Positions 9,275-11,317 of a DNA stretch of 11,317 nucleotides are shown here, in pieces. Source of the DNA: Rodentolepis nana (taxonomy: Eukaryota; Platyhelminthes; Cestoda; Cyclophyllidea; Hymenolepididae); the NCBI GenBank assembly GCA_900617975.1, contig UZAE01014911.1, positions 1 to 11,317 on the forward strand, written 5' to 3'. Under the pieces are notes generated by a model. It saw only the letters and a list, made by a program, of their open reading frames with translations. It was not told the DNA's origin and did not search any database. How positions within the stretch are numbered: the first letter of the stretch is position 1; each line of letters starts with the position of its first letter. Both the position numbers and the translations under genes were made by a program.

Positions 9275-9460
9275 AGTGAGTCAATATCGTGCACACAACT
9301 TTTGAGCACTAATCTCGCCTGCTTTAATGCCATCAACTTCGACGAGTCAGCTCCAAATTTGAGCAAGCGCACATCCGCAGATTATCTGGACCATGCCTAT
9401 CTTTATCCTGCCAGAGTTTCGTTATTCAAAATCTTTTCTTCTAAATTCCTACTCTCTTGA
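9275..9460 (+). CDS. Possible exon, unassigned (weak)
   Basis: A frame open from after TAA (9272-9274) to TGA (9458-9460) contains, at about 9305-9430, a stretch richer in C and G than its surroundings. Its codons look gene-like (FNAINFDESAPNLSKR, then TSADYLDHAYLYPAR). I do not recognise the protein. Acceptor-like AGs occur at 9305-9306 and 9345-9346; the second would match the phase 0 left by the channel exon. No good donor follows, so it would have to be a last coding exon. This could be a divergent C-terminal piece of the channel, or chance. Confidence 0.2.
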   Translation, partial: SESISCTQLLSTNLACFNAINFDESAPNLSKRTSADYLDHAYLYPARVSLFKIFSSKFLLS

Positions 9461-9723
9461 CCAGTGTCACTTTGAATCACGAGTTGTTCAATCACAAATC
9501 TAGTATTCATTTAGAGATATTAATTTTTTGTCTCCCAGCTAGTATTGGGCTTGAAATAGCTAAGCAAAATCTATATAAATACTTATTGCCTTTAATGCAA
9601 AAGGAATACAAACATTTATTTTGCAAGTGCGTCAACCTCTCTTTCTTGGTTAGTGTGGTAGATAAGTTTGATTGTAGTAAAAAGTGAAGAAATTGTATGG
9701 GTGGGGTTAATTCCTTAAAAATT
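9461..9723. other. Non-coding stretch
   Basis: The overlapping frames at 9457-9687 (+) and 9507-9785 (-) have no recognisable product. The minus-strand one runs through the poly(C) complement of the G tract, giving a proline run. Confidence 0.45.
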
Positions 9724-9735
9724 GGGGGGGGGGGG
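9724..9735 (+). repeat. Poly(G) run of 12
   Basis: Twelve consecutive G are followed by TTGCTGGG. This is a simple homopolymer. Confidence 0.8.
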
Positions 9736-10293
9736 TTGCTGGGTAATTTTGATTGAGAAACTACAACGTAAGCATCGCCCATCATATATACGTAATTATA
9801 CCACTTGACATACTTTTAGCTTATGAAATTTCAATTCATGTATAAAAGGGCCATTTTATTGATTTTATTTTTAACTGTGTGAAGGAATCGTGCTATTTAT
9901 AGTAATTAAAGGGTGATTTTACGATTAGTGTTCACTTAATCTCAATTATTATTATTAGCATTATTTAATTATTGTTCAATTGAAGTGTGTAACTTAAACA
10001 TCGGCGTATTGACAGTTTGTTTCAGGAGAAAAATTTCCAATAAATCTGTTCTCAGGAGAATTTGAGCTGATGGTTATGTGATGTAACAATATCATTTGCA
10101 AGTAAAAGCTTTTGGAATTGAAAAGTGCTGCTTTTACGCTATAGAGAAGATTACTATTTCAAAATCATAGTGAACAATGTCAGGATGTCCCCTCAAATCT
10201 TGAAATTAGTTTATCATCCGTAGGATTAATGCTTAGCTGATTAACTAAAGCTCAAGAATCTGTGGAAAGCATGTTATTTTACTCTCCTTATGA
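9736..10293. other. AT-rich non-coding stretch
   Basis: There is a short ATT-rich simple repeat around 9944-9972. No exon, RNA gene or retroposon copy is seen. Confidence 0.45.
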
Positions 10294-10422
10294 TTAAAAG
10301 TTTCTTTAAAATCTGACTTAATGGAAGCACTTAATAATACATCAGCTTTATCAGAGAAGCGACGTCTTTCCTTAATGACTGCGCATTTCTCAGGAAACGC
10401 TGACGCTATGTCCAGTTGCTGA
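10294..10422 (+). CDS. Possible exon, unassigned (weak)
   Basis: This frame is open from after TGA (10291-10293) to TGA (10420-10422), and contains an ATG at 10321. The second half (EKRRLSLMTAHFSGNADAM) is compositionally gene-like. Acceptor-like AGs stand at 10344-10345, 10353-10354 and 10355-10356; only the last would keep the phase 0 left by the channel exon. The basic-plus-Ser motif RRLSL vaguely recalls the basic segment that follows the nucleotide-binding domain in KCNH channels, but that is too short to count as homology. No consensus donor follows, so it would be terminal. It may be chance. Confidence 0.18.
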   Translation, partial: LKVSLKSDLMEALNNTSALSEKRRLSLMTAHFSGNADAMSSC

Positions 10423-10859
10423 GCCTTATTCTTTGTCTAGAACCAGGACTCAAAGATCCAAGAGGCCTTAAACCTTTATTTCACAACTATTTAAGCAAGG
10501 ATGCCACAGATTCGAGGTCATAAATTCCTTCTTTAGAGATTTCAAGAGATAGATAAAGATTGGAAGAGCCCACAATACATATTTGCACAAAATGAATCTT
10601 ATTAATGGATTCGAAATACCATAAGCAGCATAATAATATAATGAGGATATAGAGGTATCATATTTTCAAGAGAAAGTATTAGATATACCATTTGCGCCAC
10701 CTTCTATTTAGATGTTAAACTCTCATGTGTTAAATGACAGAATCTCTATGCTACCTCATTTTCACTAATTTTTCTGTAAAAGGCTGATCCCATGCGAATT
10801 TCGGAGTCCATTCCACACCCATCAATTTGAGAATGCTTGAGGCAACTGACAACTAACTA
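10423..10859. other. Non-coding stretch
   Basis: I see no supported feature between the weak open frame and the left duplication of copy C. Confidence 0.45.
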
Positions 10860-10874
10860 ACATTTAAAAAGATA
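10860..10874. repeat. Target-site duplication, left, of copy C
   Basis: ACATTTAAAAAGATA (15 bp) is repeated exactly at 11193-11207, on the other side of the retroposon. Confidence 0.88.
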
Positions 10875-11192
10875 TATAACAAATGGCAGGCGTTTTGATA
10901 GTTATCATTAGCCCTTTAGTTGACTTCGGGCTTCACAGAGGGGATGGAACATAAAAGTGAGAATAATTCGGGAGGGGGAATAGAAGAGTGATTCACAGAT
11001 GTAAAAGAAACAGATAGACACAAAGGCTCAGAAAGGGTAAGATTGATAATGTGGTAGGGGTTGAATATGACATACAGAGAGGGTGATGGTTGTTTGAAGT
11101 GAGAAGTTAACTGCCGGTTAATAGACTTTTCTGCCGTATAATTATACGTTGCCCAGGGTGCACCACGTGGAGGTAAGCCTATCCCACACCCT
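10875..11192 (-). mobile_element. Complete SINE-like retroposon, copy C
   Basis: This 318-bp element is flanked by a perfect 15-bp duplication. It is homologous to copy B throughout and, at its right end, almost identical to copy A. By comparison with copy B it lies on the minus strand, with its head at 11192 and its tail near 10875. Its own tail is only a few bases (TATA) beyond the conserved end CATTTG. From the head, on the minus strand, the order is a CTTACC-containing start, the palindromes CCACGTGG and GGTGCACC, GGGCAACG, a 14-bp palindrome (11135-11148), a conserved ATTAACCG block, a pyrimidine-rich body, and the end block GCCTGCCATTTG. There is no coding capacity. The clean duplication and match to copy A suggest fairly recent insertion. 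Confidence 0.9.
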
Positions 11193-11207
11193 ACATTTAA
11201 AAAGATA
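11193..11207. repeat. Target-site duplication, right, of copy C
   Basis: This ACATTTAAAAAGATA is an exact copy of 10860-10874. It places the retroposon's 5' end at 11192. Confidence 0.88.
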
Positions 11208-11317
11208 ATTATTGGTCAGTTGAGTACCAAGGAACATCGTTTTTCCTGTTAGTAAATAGATCACATGAATTTTTTGTGGATGGGTTGAGCTCAACTTCAC
11301 TTGTGATCGGCCACTTT

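Noticed and set aside
9507..9785. 92-codon minus-strand frame
   Set aside because: It reads through the complement of the poly(G) tract, giving a proline run, and has no recognisable similarity.

Overview
This window looks like non-coding, AT-rich DNA from an animal nuclear genome. I can identify one internal exon of a large gene, plus three copies of a short interspersed retroposon that I do not recognise. The animal assignment rests on the exon, which belongs to the EAG/ERG/ELK (KCNH) voltage-gated potassium channel family, and on spliced-gene architecture (polypyrimidine tract, AG acceptor, GTATGT donor). A flatworm or other invertebrate would fit the base composition and long introns, but nothing here fixes the phylum. 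There are no bacterial operons, rRNA, tRNA or CRISPR arrays.

Layout. Positions 1-40 are the edge of one retroposon copy (copy A); the rest of it lies left of the window. Positions 41-7539 are intron or intergenic sequence, with G-rich tracts at 746-770 and 2269-2305 (the latter interrupted by four undetermined bases), a nested inverted repeat at 5252-5327, a C-rich tract at 6535-6559 and a few unassigned open frames. Positions 7540-7754 are the KCNH exon on the + strand, covering the end of the cyclic-nucleotide-binding homology domain. Positions 7755-11317 are downstream intron or flank. They contain two complete retroposons, copy B (8214-8544) and copy C (10875-11192), each bounded by a perfect target-site duplication (13 and 15 bp).

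The three retroposon copies share one orientation. Their 3' tails lie at the low-coordinate end, so they run on the minus strand, antisense to the channel exon. The family is about 320-330 bp, has a short tandem-repeat tail in copy B, and has a highly conserved head whose antisense strand carries a consensus 5' splice site in every copy. It is the most interesting element here. The head shows a weak resemblance to parts of U1 snRNA that needs a proper alignment.

Other exons of the channel gene could not be identified with confidence. The preceding exon must end after the first base of a glycine codon (phase 1) and the next must begin in phase 0. Several open frames (3381-3816, 6755-6976, 9275-9460, 10294-10422) are listed as weak candidates only. 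All identity figures were counted by eye.
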